Below, in pieces: positions 1 to 8,967 of a stretch of 60,188 nt of DNA (the first letter of the stretch is position 1; each line of letters opens with the position of its first letter). The translations under genes and the position numbers were made by a program. Origin of the DNA: an uncultured Porphyromonadaceae bacterium (lineage in GTDB: Bacteria > Bacteroidota > Bacteroidia > Bacteroidales > Muribaculaceae); NCBI GenBank assembly GCA_947573485.1, contig CANPGB010000019.1, forward strand, positions 1-60,188. The letters are read 5' to 3'. The notes beneath the pieces were generated by a model. It saw only the letters and a list, made by a program, of their open reading frames with translations. It did not search any database and was not told where the DNA came from.

Positions 1-708
1 CACAATGACGAGCGATGCGAAATTATCGTCGGCAGCACTTGCCTTGGCCTTGTGACTGTCGAAGGCTCGCAGGCGCAGAGGGTGCTGGAATTGCGGCACG
101 CCGCCGGTGGTCTGCAGATAGCGGTTGCCCATATCGGGTACATACACAGAGTCATAATCCACCAGGACGATGTCCGACGAGTTCTTGCGCACAATGATAT
201 TCTTGCACGAAAGGTCGCCATGGGCAACACTTATCTCGTTCATATGGTGGAACATGAGCACGCACTGATGTATAAACTCCATGCGCTTGTCGGCCGATTG
301 GTGCCGCCACTCGCCGGTGAGGTAGTCGCTGAAGCCCTGCCCCTCGACCCACTCCATATATGTGCCCGGCAGTTCCTCGCCCGTATCCTCCACACGCAGG
401 GCGCGAGGGGCAAAGTCGTAGTCAATCATGAAGCGCATTTTCCACTTGCGCAGATATTGCGCAATGAGGCGGTAACGCTCGATGTCGGCCGCCGACTGGG
501 GCGTTTTCCACACTCGGAAGCATCGGAACTTGCGCCCCGTGGCCTTATCGGCCATTTTGAAAGCGAAGCAGAAGTTACCGCTGCCGCCGTCGGCCTTGGC
601 CCTGCGGCCCACACCATAAATTATGGCGTCATAGTTGTCGCGGGTGTCGGCGTGCAGTATGTTGTCTTTATTTCTTATGCTGTCGTGCAGCTCCCGTAAC
701 TGTGCCAT
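1..708 (-). CDS. Protein kinase-like protein, C-terminus cut by window edge
   Basis: The 236 visible residues start at the ATG complementary to 706-708 and run off the window, so the 3' end is missing. The catalytic loop HGDLSCKN (residues 163-170) fits the HxDxxxxN kinase signature. DYD (184-186) sits where DFG lies in eukaryotic-type kinases. It probably phosphorylates Ser/Thr or acts as a lipopolysaccharide-kinase-like enzyme; which of these cannot be settled. It is the last visible gene of a ten-gene operon, 3 bases after the PP2C phosphatase and downstream of a vWA protein. That trio corresponds to the predicted TerY-P triad of vWA, PP2C and kinase. Substrates are unknown. More operon genes may lie outside the window. 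Confidence 0.8.
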   Translation of the reverse strand, partial: MAQLRELHDSIRNKDNILHADTRDNYDAIIYGVGRRAKADGGSGNFCFAFKMADKATGRKFRCFRVWKTPQSAADIERYRLIAQYLRKWKMRFMIDYDFAPRALRVEDTGEELPGTYMEWVEGQGFSDYLTGEWRHQSADKRMEFIHQCVLMFHHMNEISVAHGDLSCKNIIVRKNSSDIVLVDYDSVYVPDMGNRYLQTTGGVPQFQHPLRLRAFDSHKAKASAADDNFASLVIV

Positions 709-711
709 GGC

Positions 712-1608
712 TCAGAGTTTGAAAATCTTTTTAAAGGTTGCGAAAAAAGGCAGGGCAGGCAGTAGACGCGCCTCGGGCTCGCTCGTGTCGAGGTACTCGG
801 TGACCTCTTCGGGCTCCTCAGCCTCAATTTTCTCGATTACGGTAAATCGCGGAGTGAGTTTTATGATTGTCACGGCCAGATCGTCGTCCATTTCGCCTTC
901 GGCACGCCAACGTTCGGCGAGAGCCTCGAAGTCGGCATTGCTGCGCAGGCCCCACAGAATCTCCTCGGGGTGCTCGCCGCGGAAGTGCATCATCTGGAAC
1001 CACTTGGCCATGGCGTCGGTAAGGAGCACAATATAGCCCTTGCCGAGCGCAAACGACCCTGTTAGCCAACGCCCTGCGAGAGCGCCGTCGCTCTCCACGG
1101 CATTTGTTGACGTCGAGAAATCAATCTTCTCAACCCCGCTGTCGTCGGGCAGCTTTGGCGATGTGCACCACGAGCGGTAGCCGCCTCCGATGAGAGCGAA
1201 AAGCGTGCTGTCGCCTATCACGGCAAAGCGCGCGAGGTCGGCCTCGAGGTCAAGATCAAGACCTATGAATGTCGAGGCGCCGTAGGTGAAGCGCTCGCGA
1301 CGCATATCCTCGTGGCGCAGCTCACGCCCCGCAAGGGTGCCGCGGTAGTTCTCCACCGTCTGCGACCACTCTTCGGCGGCAGGCGGCAGCATGGACTTGG
1401 CAGCGAAGCGCTCCCAGTTATCGAAATCAATGTCGCCGAGAGCGGTGAAAGCACGGCAGAGAGCTTTCGAGAGCATCTCGGGGTGGTAGGAGTTGCTCAC
1501 ACCGTCGGCCACGGCAAAGCGGCCGGCCTGCGGGTCGCTCTCAAGCCAGTCCTGCGTAAGCTCAACATCGTCGTGCTTGGAGAGGAGAAAAGTCTTATAT
1601 TGAATCAT
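712..1608 (-). CDS. PP2C-family protein phosphatase
   Basis: This 298-residue protein shows the metal-binding pattern of PP2C phosphatases: VADGV (D35, G36), GAST (110-113), IGDST (131-135), LLTDAM (D198) and a DDDLAVTII block (241-249). It should be a cytosolic Mn/Mg-dependent Ser/Thr phosphatase. The partner kinase is probably the gene directly after it, 3 bases away; the vWA gene precedes it by 2 bases. This order is the TerY-P arrangement. An insertion of about 70 residues lies between the first two motifs, which is longer than in minimal PP2C domains. No signal peptide or membrane segment is visible. The family call is firm; the specific role is inferred from context. Confidence 0.87.
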   Translation of the reverse strand: MIQYKTFLLSKHDDVELTQDWLESDPQAGRFAVADGVSNSYHPEMLSKALCRAFTALGDIDFDNWERFAAKSMLPPAAEEWSQTVENYRGTLAGRELRHEDMRRERFTYGASTFIGLDLDLEADLARFAVIGDSTLFALIGGGYRSWCTSPKLPDDSGVEKIDFSTSTNAVESDGALAGRWLTGSFALGKGYIVLLTDAMAKWFQMMHFRGEHPEEILWGLRSNADFEALAERWRAEGEMDDDLAVTIIKLTPRFTVIEKIEAEEPEEVTEYLDTSEPEARLLPALPFFATFKKIFKL

Positions 1609-1610
1609 TG

Positions 1611-2432
1611 TCAGTCGATGGGGGTTTCACGTTGGGGGCGCGATGATACCGAAGAGCCGAATTTTATCAGCTCGGCAAGGAGGGCGGCGTTCGATACGTT
1701 CGACACCATGAAGCGGCTGCCCGTCTTGGGAGCGGCCTCGCGCAGCGATGCACCGCGCTTAACAAAAATATCTTCCATGGGCGAACTGATCTCGAAGAGC
1801 AGCTTGCGGCGCGCGTCAGCGGGGGCACTTGTAGGGAAGTAGAGGGGAGTGCCCTCGCCTGCCTTGCCGCTGATGTGCATGTTGAAGAGTATGAGGTTGC
1901 CGTCAGGAACCGATATGTCGAGCAGGCGACGCGCAGCTGCGCGTGCATTGGCGTATGCCACATCGTCGGGCGTATCTTTCTCCTCCGGGTGGCCGTCGGT
2001 TATGTGCAGCACAACGGGCGCGGGCACGGGAGCCCCGGCAGCCTGCTGCTTGCGTATCCACGCCTCGACTTCGGTGCGCACTTTGTCGAAAGCCATGCCT
2101 GTGTGGGTCATGCCGCGGGGCTCGAGGTTGCCGCTTTTCTCGAAGAACATGCACTCGGTGCCGGTATCGTTGAGGCGGTTGTTCACGTCGTTCACGGTGC
2201 CCGAGAATATATCGTAAGTATATTGGTTATAGCCTATTACCTTAACCTCGAAGTTGTCGAGGTAGCGGTTGCCGGGCACCTGCGAAGGCTCTATGGTGTG
2301 GTCGAGCACATCCCAGAGCACCGAACGCACGCGGTCAATCTTATCGTCCCAGCGCATCGAGCCGGAGAGGTCTACAAGGTAAACGAGGAGGCCTGGATGC
2401 TTCGTGCTCCAGCCGAGGTCATATTTTGCCAT
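1611..2432 (-). CDS. vWA-domain protein, TerY-like
   Basis: The 273 residues form a von Willebrand A domain. An intact MIDAS metal site is visible: DLSGS at 21-25, a threonine in MTHTG near 109-111, and D146 in HITDG. Such domains bind partners through a divalent cation. Together with the adjacent PP2C and kinase genes this resembles TerY of the predicted TerY-P triad, although no TerD or TerC gene is in the window. It lies 11 bases after the HD hydrolase gene and 2 bases before the phosphatase gene. No signal peptide is present, so a cytosolic scaffold role is inferred. Whether the kinase and phosphatase act on it is unknown. Confidence 0.85.
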   Translation of the reverse strand: MAKYDLGWSTKHPGLLVYLVDLSGSMRWDDKIDRVRSVLWDVLDHTIEPSQVPGNRYLDNFEVKVIGYNQYTYDIFSGTVNDVNNRLNDTGTECMFFEKSGNLEPRGMTHTGMAFDKVRTEVEAWIRKQQAAGAPVPAPVVLHITDGHPEEKDTPDDVAYANARAAARRLLDISVPDGNLILFNMHISGKAGEGTPLYFPTSAPADARRKLLFEISSPMEDIFVKRGASLREAAPKTGSRFMVSNVSNAALLAELIKFGSSVSSRPQRETPID

Positions 2433-2443
2433 GGTAATTCGGT

Positions 2444-2872
2444 TTAAGAGTTTTCTGTCAATATTTTAAGAGCGGCCTCGTGCTTCTCCACAAGACGTGT
2501 GTAGCCCTGCTTCCGGCCGCGCTCAAGGTTATGGTGCAGGTCGTTTAGCTTCACTGCGCGGGCGAGTGCATTACCCGAGTCGGCTATCCGCTGCACATAT
2601 TCTTTGTAATCGGTGCCCTCGCGGTGTGTGAGCAGGCGCAGGGCATCAACTATATTCGCGGGGATACCTTCGGCAAGGAGGTCGTCGAAAGTCATTGCGG
2701 TGTCTTCAACAACATCATGCAGAAATCCTGCGCACTGCTCGTCGGGCGTCGAGCCCATTAGCCCCACGGTGAGGGGGTGGAGAATCACGGGGTTGCCGTC
2801 GAGGTCACGCTGCCCCACATGCGCTCTCATCGCGATGTCGAGGCTGAGTTCAATAAGTTCATTTGAGGTCAT
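2444..2872 (-). CDS. Small SpoT-type HD hydrolase
   Basis: This 142-residue single-domain protein resembles the hydrolase half of SpoT or stand-alone Mesh1-type alarmone hydrolases. It has AHVGQ (17-21), HP with H32, LHDVVEDT (51-58, H52 and D53, then E56 and D57) and KLNDLHHN (108-115, D111). All four expected metal ligands (H32, H52, D53, D111) are present. No synthetase, TGS or ACT domain follows. It may remove pyrophosphate from (p)ppGpp or act on a related nucleotide. It sits inside the kinase/phosphatase operon, 1 base from the zinc-ribbon gene. The unlinked relA in this window has lost the same residues. Substrate identity is inferred. Confidence 0.78.
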   Translation of the reverse strand: MTSNELIELSLDIAMRAHVGQRDLDGNPVILHPLTVGLMGSTPDEQCAGFLHDVVEDTAMTFDDLLAEGIPANIVDALRLLTHREGTDYKEYVQRIADSGNALARAVKLNDLHHNLERGRKQGYTRLVEKHEAALKILTENS

Positions 2873-2873
2873 A

Positions 2874-3623
2874 TCAGAGCATTGAGACTATTACAAAAAA
2901 GCGGTCGTTGAGATAAAAACGCATTGCCGGGGTGGTGAGGATACCCGTGGAAGGTATGGGCGAGGCGGCCTGACGGATATTTCCCGCGAGGTCGTGAAAC
3001 ACGAGGCGATCGCCGCGAGTCTCCACGGCAAAGTGCTCGGCATTGAAGTTCAGTCCGCGGAAGCCCATTGTCACCTGATGGTGAAGCATGCCGCTCGACT
3101 CGCGGCTGCCGTAGGTGTTACGGCCCTCATACACAAGCATGAAGCATGTGGTGCGCGAGTCCTCGGAGGTAATCATCACCACTCCTTTGGGGCGCGGACC
3201 GCTCTGCGACGACGCCGCCGACGCCTTGCCGAGTTTCTCTCTCAACTCCGCACACTCGCTCATCAGGCGCTGCACCTCGGCCTGGTGCCGGCGGCTGAGG
3301 TCGGCGTTCTCTGCGGAGAGCTTGCTCAGCTCCTGTGTATGAGTGGTTTTCATACTCGCGGCAAGTGCCTGAGCCTGCGTCTCGCGGTTTGTCGCATCGC
3401 TGAGTTTCGCTTTGGCATCATCGAGCTCGCGCGAGAGTTGGGTGCTGCGTTGACGCTCGGCATAGGCCTTGCGGGCGGCTTCGAGACGACGCTGCTCGAA
3501 GTCGGCCACGCGCGGAGGCAGTATGGCAGGCATATTTATGTGAGCCCAGCCGCAGGTGTCGCAGAGCGAACCGCGCATGGGAGCCTCGCACACGGGGCAT
3601 GAAATGTTATTGTTCGGAGCCAT
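2874..3623 (-). CDS. Zinc-ribbon, coiled-coil protein with FHA-like C-terminus
   Basis: I recognise no named family for the whole 249-residue protein. The N-terminus has a four-cysteine zinc ribbon (C9, C12, C21, C24). Residues about 40-130 are a heptad-rich coiled coil. The last 100 residues are beta-rich, with EGRNTYGS and HHQV stretches reminiscent of the phosphothreonine-binding loops of FHA domains. The FHA resemblance is degenerate and only suggestive. If correct, it would read phosphorylation by the operon's kinase. Its first 17 bases overlap the end of the AAA+/protease gene, so translation of the two is probably coupled. A scaffold or reader role is inference. Confidence 0.6.
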   Translation of the reverse strand: MAPNNNISCPVCEAPMRGSLCDTCGWAHINMPAILPPRVADFEQRRLEAARKAYAERQRSTQLSRELDDAKAKLSDATNRETQAQALAASMKTTHTQELSKLSAENADLSRRHQAEVQRLMSECAELREKLGKASAASSQSGPRPKGVVMITSEDSRTTCFMLVYEGRNTYGSRESSGMLHHQVTMGFRGLNFNAEHFAVETRGDRLVFHDLAGNIRQAASPIPSTGILTTPAMRFYLNDRFFVIVSML

Positions 3624-6600
3624 GGTCGTGGAGTTTCACTTTAAGTGTAGGTATTTTGAAGAGCTGGTGAACATCGCTGAAAATGCGCAGGTTATCGGTT
3701 TCGGAGCCTCCGAAGAGGGTGCCAATGAGGGCTAGGTCGGAGGAGCGCAGCAGCGGGCCGCCGGAGCAACCGGGAGCGGCGTCGATAGCCGAGTAAATCA
3801 CATCGAACACGCAATCGCTGTTCACACGCATATGAGGGTCGTAGTTGTTGATATGCCCGGGGTCGGTGAAGAAATTGCTCGATATGCCGGTGCCGCGACG
3901 GTAGCCGCAATGTATCACATTTTCAAGCGGTTGAGGTTCTTCACTGCCGGTATCGACGGCAAAGTGACGGGCGTCGTCGGGCACGCTGCGCGCTCGCAGT
4001 ATGGCGTGGTCGGTAAGGGTGTTGATCCACAGCAACTCAGCCTCAACGGCGTCGGCACCGCGGTGGCGCACGAAGTGGAAATCACTGTGCCCGTTCACAA
4101 CGTGCGCGGCAGTGAGTATAAGGCCGTCGTCTACCGAGATGAAGCACCCGGTGCCTACGCCGTCGGGAGTCTGCACAAGCCCGACGGCATGCTTGAAGTC
4201 GGCAGGGGCGTGCACTCGCCGAGGATGTTCGGCAGCAGGAAGGCTTATGTTTACCATACCGGGGATATTTGCGGGGGTGGCGGCAGTGGCGGCGGCCACA
4301 GGCGAGGCAATAGATGCCTTCGGTGCAATATTCGCGTAGTTGGGAAAATCGACGGGGGCAACCGAGGTATCGGCACTACCCTCGCTGCGTCGGCGCCGAA
4401 GCAGTGCCTTGCGGAGGGTATCGGCGAGTCCTATGGCATCGCGCGCATTGCCGAAATCCTTGCCACGGCGCTGTTTGAGACTGATAAACCAGGCGTCGGA
4501 GAGGGCGCGGCAAAGTTCGGGCTCACGTATACCAAGCTGATTGGAAGTCAAGGTATTGCTGACAATCTGCCACAGAGCCTCTTCGTCGTAATCCTCGAAG
4601 AGCCACATATTGTCTTCGCCAAAACGGCTGGCAAGACCGCTGTTCTCGGCAAGGAGCTGCTGCATGTCGTGGGTATAACCGGCGAATATCACGGCCTGGT
4701 TGCCCATGAAACGCTCGTCGGTGAGGCACTCCGTTATCTGGTCTACGGCCTCGTTGCCACGCAGCTTGTAAGCCTCATCTATAAACAGAACTTTACCCGC
4801 GTTCTTGCGGAAAATATCCTGGATTGCAGCCGCGGTACCGCCCTGGTAGCCCTTGACGAGCTTGTCTTTGGTGAGGGTCACGGTCTGCGGGCTGTTGATC
4901 AGACCCACATTATATAGTATACGCGCCATGAGCCGCGCAACGGTTGTCTTACCCGTGCCGGGGTTGCCGAGGAACACGAAATTGAGGTTTGGTTTCTTGG
5001 TGCTCACTATGCCTAACTCCTCGTTGAGTTTGCGCTCTTCGAGGGTGGTAACGGTGAGTGTCTCCAGGCGCTCCTTGATTTCGGGCAAGCCGGTGAGGGC
5101 GTTGATTTCCTTGAGAATATCGTCGACCGATACCTCTTTCTGAATAGTCTTGGCGAAATTCTCGGGGATGTTGCTTATATCCACCGGGCCACTCGCTCCG
5201 GCCTTGCGCCAGTTGGCGAGGATTGCCGAGGCCAGCACCTCCATTTGGGCGGCATTACGCCACGATGAGTTGCGGCGAACGAACATTGCCGTGATTATGC
5301 GGCGTATGTCTTCGTCAAACTTCGGCGTGGTGGGTGTACCGTGCATGTTTCGCACAAAGATTCGGTAGAGGGCGTCGGGGCGGTAGTCTTCCATGCGTAT
5401 CATGGAGTCCTCGCCATTGAATCGCCCGGCAAGGCCTTCGTTGCCGTCGATGAGCAGATTCTCCATTTGGCCGGGATAGCCTGCGAGAATAACCACTGAG
5501 TCGGAGCGGTTCTCCATAAACTGGATGAGCACTTCTATGGCTTCTTTGCCGTAATCCACGGTCTCGCGGGCGCCGGCGCCGCTCATCAGCCCATAAGCCT
5601 CGTCGACGAAAAGCACGCCTCCGGCAGCGCGGTCGCACAGGGCTTGCGTCTTGATGCGTGTCTCGCCAACGTACTGCCCGATGAGGTCGCCCGCAGTGGC
5701 CTGTATGAGGTGCCCGCGCCCAAGAAGGCCGCGTTCCTGCAGTATCTCGGCAAGGAGGCGCGCAACGGTGGTCTTGCCCGTGCCGGGGTTGCCTATGAAC
5801 ACCAGGTGAGGACGGAAGCGCGGCCCGCGGCCTGCGTTGGCTCGGGCATACTCGAGGTTTTCGAGGTAGTTATCAATCTGCTCAACAACCTTTTCCATAC
5901 CGTCGAGGCGCCGTAGGCGGTCGTAAGCGGTGTCGGTATTGAATTTATTGAGTATCTCCGCAAATTCGGCCTCGGGGAGGTCGCGGTAATGCGAGAGGGT
6001 CTCTTCTTTGCCGGGGAGGGCCTGCTGCCCGGCCTTGGCAGGGGTCGTAATCTGAGCAAGACGGGTGGCGAGGCGGTCGATACCCAAGCCCCCTACAAGC
6101 CCCTGCATACCCTGGCAGAGCCTGCGACGGTTGAGCAGGGCGCGGAACTCTTCTTTCTCGGGACCGCTCAGGCAGTATAGCCCGGGAGCCTCGGCGGGGG
6201 CCGAATTGCCGTCGGAGCTTACGCCCTTGAGCATGGAACAGAAGCTTTCCTGGCGGAAGAAGCTGCTGTTATCAAAGAAGTTGGCAGTCGTAGGCAGCGA
6301 GTACATCATCACTATGCGCGTGCCGTAGCCCTGCGACTTGAATTTATTGCGCCACAGCTCGAAAGTCGACTGATACTGCTGCGCGTTGGGGTACGAGTCG
6401 CTGGTGGCCGTAGCGAAAACAAAGGCGGTGCGGGCGCCGGGCTTGCGCTTCACATAGGCATCGATAATGCTGAAAGGGTCAACGGAGTCGGCGATTCGGA
6501 AATAGCTGTGGGGGCCTTCGTCAACGCGCTGTATCTGGTCATAATCGGGCTCGGCGGCAGGCGCGGGAGCTGCTGCCGGAGCGGGACTTCCGCCCATGCG

Positions 6601-6939
6601 TCGCCGCCCGAAGGGACTCCGCACCTGCGCTACGTAGCGTGCGGGGGCGGCACCTGCGGCAGGCGTCGCGCCTGCGGAGGCACGGCTCGGGGTGAGATTA
6701 TAGACTTCGGCAAGGTCGGCCTTACGGTAGCTGAAAAAGTTGTGGTGCTGCTCCTGCGAGTAGAACACTACCGTATACCCCGCCGCCTTGAACGAGCGGT
6801 AGACGGCCTCATACACATCGAGATAGCGCAAATCGGCGCCGAGGAAAACGTCGTCCATGCCCGGCCCGTAAATTGCCGAGAACATGCCACGGTTGGGGAG
6901 GTCGAAATTGTCGATTCGCTTGATAGATTGCATGGCCAT
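3607..6939 (-). CDS. Tandem CbxX-type AAA+ ATPase fused to trypsin-like protease
   Basis: At 1110 residues this is the largest protein of the operon. An unrecognised N-terminal region (1-330, with a Pro/Ala-rich stretch near 90-130) is followed by two AAA+ modules of CbxX/CfxQ-SpoVK type. Both contain GNPGTGKTT (383-391 and 658-666) and Walker B blocks VLFVDEAY (442-449) and VLFIDEAY (717-724), so both look active. After an Ala/Pro linker (about 855-910) comes a trypsin-like domain with a complete triad: H946 in TAAHV, D977 in TLTDHAIL, S1059 in GCSGGP. This suggests ATP-driven remodelling coupled to proteolysis, or a protease gated by the ATPase. It lacks a signal peptide and is presumably cytosolic. 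Targets are unknown. Confidence 0.85.
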   Translation of the reverse strand: MAMQSIKRIDNFDLPNRGMFSAIYGPGMDDVFLGADLRYLDVYEAVYRSFKAAGYTVVFYSQEQHHNFFSYRKADLAEVYNLTPSRASAGATPAAGAAPARYVAQVRSPFGRRRMGGSPAPAAAPAPAAEPDYDQIQRVDEGPHSYFRIADSVDPFSIIDAYVKRKPGARTAFVFATATSDSYPNAQQYQSTFELWRNKFKSQGYGTRIVMMYSLPTTANFFDNSSFFRQESFCSMLKGVSSDGNSAPAEAPGLYCLSGPEKEEFRALLNRRRLCQGMQGLVGGLGIDRLATRLAQITTPAKAGQQALPGKEETLSHYRDLPEAEFAEILNKFNTDTAYDRLRRLDGMEKVVEQIDNYLENLEYARANAGRGPRFRPHLVFIGNPGTGKTTVARLLAEILQERGLLGRGHLIQATAGDLIGQYVGETRIKTQALCDRAAGGVLFVDEAYGLMSGAGARETVDYGKEAIEVLIQFMENRSDSVVILAGYPGQMENLLIDGNEGLAGRFNGEDSMIRMEDYRPDALYRIFVRNMHGTPTTPKFDEDIRRIITAMFVRRNSSWRNAAQMEVLASAILANWRKAGASGPVDISNIPENFAKTIQKEVSVDDILKEINALTGLPEIKERLETLTVTTLEERKLNEELGIVSTKKPNLNFVFLGNPGTGKTTVARLMARILYNVGLINSPQTVTLTKDKLVKGYQGGTAAAIQDIFRKNAGKVLFIDEAYKLRGNEAVDQITECLTDERFMGNQAVIFAGYTHDMQQLLAENSGLASRFGEDNMWLFEDYDEEALWQIVSNTLTSNQLGIREPELCRALSDAWFISLKQRRGKDFGNARDAIGLADTLRKALLRRRRSEGSADTSVAPVDFPNYANIAPKASIASPVAAATAATPANIPGMVNISLPAAEHPRRVHAPADFKHAVGLVQTPDGVGTGCFISVDDGLILTAAHVVNGHSDFHFVRHRGADAVEAELLWINTLTDHAILRARSVPDDARHFAVDTGSEEPQPLENVIHCGYRRGTGISSNFFTDPGHINNYDPHMRVNSDCVFDVIYSAIDAAPGCSGGPLLRSSDLALIGTLFGGSETDNLRIFSDVHQLFKIPTLKVKLHDHGSEQ

Positions 6940-6941
6940 TT

Positions 6942-8387
6942 TCAGTTACGTGCGCGTTGGCGTATTTTTGCTGCAGCGCCCTTGCGGGTGAGGGCTCCGG
7001 CGTCGGCGAGCTCGGGAATAGCGTGGTTACCGCCGTCGGCAGGGGCATGCGGCGCCTCCACCTTATGCCCGCTCTGCGAAATCTGCTCGCATATGCGGCG
7101 CACGGTGTTGAGGTATTCGGCACCGGTCATGGGGCGTTTGTCATTTCGGTGGAACACGAGGCGGTTTTCAAGCCCGTTCTCATCGGGCTCCACAACAATA
7201 GAAATGTTATCGCCCTGGGCGCTCTTCACCACGGCAAAGAAGCCCTCGCGCCAATCGGCATCGACCTCGCCGCCAACAAAGTCCACGGCGTCGGTGCCGT
7301 CGGCGCGCCGCTCTATCTCCCACCCCTGGCGGCGCAGCGCGGTGACAATATCTTCGGTGACGGTCACACGGTTCTCGCTCAGAATTGCCTGGCGGGCAGC
7401 CGCTTGCACAAGGTTCTCGGCACGTTCATGAAGTTCTGCGGTGCGTGCGCCAATCTCTTTTACACGCTCAAGCGAGGGTTCGGTGGCGAGTTCGCGTTCG
7501 AGATTCTCAAGTTCGGTCTGCACGGCCGAGTATTCACCTCGGCTCCAGAAATCGGTCTCGAGTTCGGCAACATCGCTCGCATCGGCGGGGTTGGGCACGC
7601 GCGTTATGCGGTTGGAGTTTACCTCTCCGAGCACCGTACGCAGGTTTTCGAGAGCCTGGGTGCGTATGGCATCGTATATCATCTTGCAGCGCGTGGCCTC
7701 TTCGGCAGCGCTCTGTATGCGTATTATAAGGTCGGTGGCGAGGGCTACGGTGCCTTCGCTGTCGGGGTTGGCCTCCACGGCGGCGAGGCGGCGACGGATG
7801 TCGGCGCTCTCTTCGGGGCAGAAGCGGGCGATGTCGACAGCCGCTGTGGCGGAGGCATAGGAGCCTCGCACGAGTTCGAGTGCCTCGCGGCGACGTGTGC
7901 CGAGGTCGGCTATGTGGTTGAGTATGCCTTCGACGGTGCTGGTGAGGTCGGCAATCTGACGCCCTTGCGCATCGAGTTGCCGCCCATGGGCGTCGAGTGT
8001 GCTCTGCTGGCTGCGCAGACGGGCATCCACACGGCTTTCGAGTTTGTTGAGGCCACTGTTGAACTCTTTGCGCAGTTCACCTTCAAGACCGTTGAGTGCG
8101 TTATTAACGTTATTGGCAAGCGCTTGCAGACGGCGGCGCTGCTCCTCGTCGAGGAGGCGCACTCCGGCCTCAACGCCCTGCAGACCGTTGGCGAGTTTGC
8201 GGTCGAAATCGTTGCGCATGCGTTCGGCCTCGCGGCGCGCCGTTGCTTCGGCTTCGCGGCGGGCACGCTGGGTGGCCTCGGCCATATTGCGTTCTAACTG
8301 CGCGCGGGTGTTGCGCATGTTGTCGTTAAGGCGGTTAATGGCAAGCTCGGCCTGACGGATAGTAGAAACTTTGATTGCAAGTGACAT
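6942..8387 (-). CDS. Coiled-coil protein of unknown function
   Basis: This protein has 481 residues from the start MSLAIKVSTI. An in-frame extension upstream to 8498 is rejected because it would run into the radical SAM gene. The first 170 residues are strongly charged heptads rich in Glu, Arg and Ala, with lower-density coiled coil to about 360. The last 120 residues are a compact mixed domain that I do not recognise. There are no membrane segments. It lies 13 bases after the radical SAM gene and 2 bases before the AAA+/protease gene. It could be a structural partner or substrate of the ATPase; that is inference from position only. Confidence 0.65.
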   Translation of the reverse strand: MSLAIKVSTIRQAELAINRLNDNMRNTRAQLERNMAEATQRARREAEATARREAERMRNDFDRKLANGLQGVEAGVRLLDEEQRRRLQALANNVNNALNGLEGELRKEFNSGLNKLESRVDARLRSQQSTLDAHGRQLDAQGRQIADLTSTVEGILNHIADLGTRRREALELVRGSYASATAAVDIARFCPEESADIRRRLAAVEANPDSEGTVALATDLIIRIQSAAEEATRCKMIYDAIRTQALENLRTVLGEVNSNRITRVPNPADASDVAELETDFWSRGEYSAVQTELENLERELATEPSLERVKEIGARTAELHERAENLVQAAARQAILSENRVTVTEDIVTALRRQGWEIERRADGTDAVDFVGGEVDADWREGFFAVVKSAQGDNISIVVEPDENGLENRLVFHRNDKRPMTGAEYLNTVRRICEQISQSGHKVEAPHAPADGGNHAIPELADAGALTRKGAAAKIRQRARN

Positions 8388-8400
8388 GATATATAAGCAG

Positions 8401-8967
8401 TTAAATAGTTGGCATACCGACTGTGCGGCTGCAGTTTTCAGAGAATGAGATTTCGATATTACGTGGCCCCTCTTCAAGGGAGTGGCGCATAGGTTCAAGG
8501 CGCGGCGTGAGGAAGTGCAGCCGCTGGTTCGACGAGCCCCGAAGACCGCGGCCGTCGTTCAGGGCCTCCTCATAGGGGCCGTCGACGAGCAGGTCGATGC
8601 TCTTCAGAAGCCTTTGCTGCTCAGGCATAGTAAGCTCCTCAAGGCGGAATCCGGTGAAGAGAATCACCGTGAGCGAAGGTCTTTCGGCGAGTACTTCTTC
8701 AAGCAGTTCGGCCAGCGACGCGGCTTGCACCATGGGCTCACCGCCGCTGATGCTTATGCCGTCGATACCTCGGGCTGCAACTATATCGGCAGCGAGATCG
8801 CCGACGGTCACCAAAGTACCGCCGTCAATGTCGCGCGCCTCGGGGGTGGCACAACCGGGGCAACGAAAGGGGCACCCGCGCGTCCATATGGCGTAGCGCA
8901 GACCTGGGCCAAGCGCCCGTGTACCGCTGCGCTGCAGGTGGTGCAGACTCAGGAGTGCATCGCTCAT
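8401..8967 (-). CDS. Radical SAM activase-like protein
   Basis: The 188-residue protein has the cluster motif CPFRCPGC (32-39), which is CX3CX2C for a single SAM-bound 4Fe-4S cluster. It also has the SAM-binding stretch SGGEP (74-78). Size and sequence order resemble NrdG and other glycyl-radical activating enzymes. No glycyl-radical enzyme is encoded nearby, so it may modify another operon product or a metabolite. It overlaps the preceding small helical gene by 4 bases (ATGA). The last 50 residues are atypical of NrdG. Family membership is clear; the reaction is not. Confidence 0.8.
   Translation of the reverse strand: MSDALLSLHHLQRSGTRALGPGLRYAIWTRGCPFRCPGCATPEARDIDGGTLVTVGDLAADIVAARGIDGISISGGEPMVQAASLAELLEEVLAERPSLTVILFTGFRLEELTMPEQQRLLKSIDLLVDGPYEEALNDGRGLRGSSNQRLHFLTPRLEPMRHSLEEGPRNIEISFSENCSRTVGMPTI

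Noticed and set aside
8388-8498. Extension of the coiled-coil gene
   Set aside because: It overlaps the radical SAM gene, and the ATG at 8387 gives normal operon spacing.
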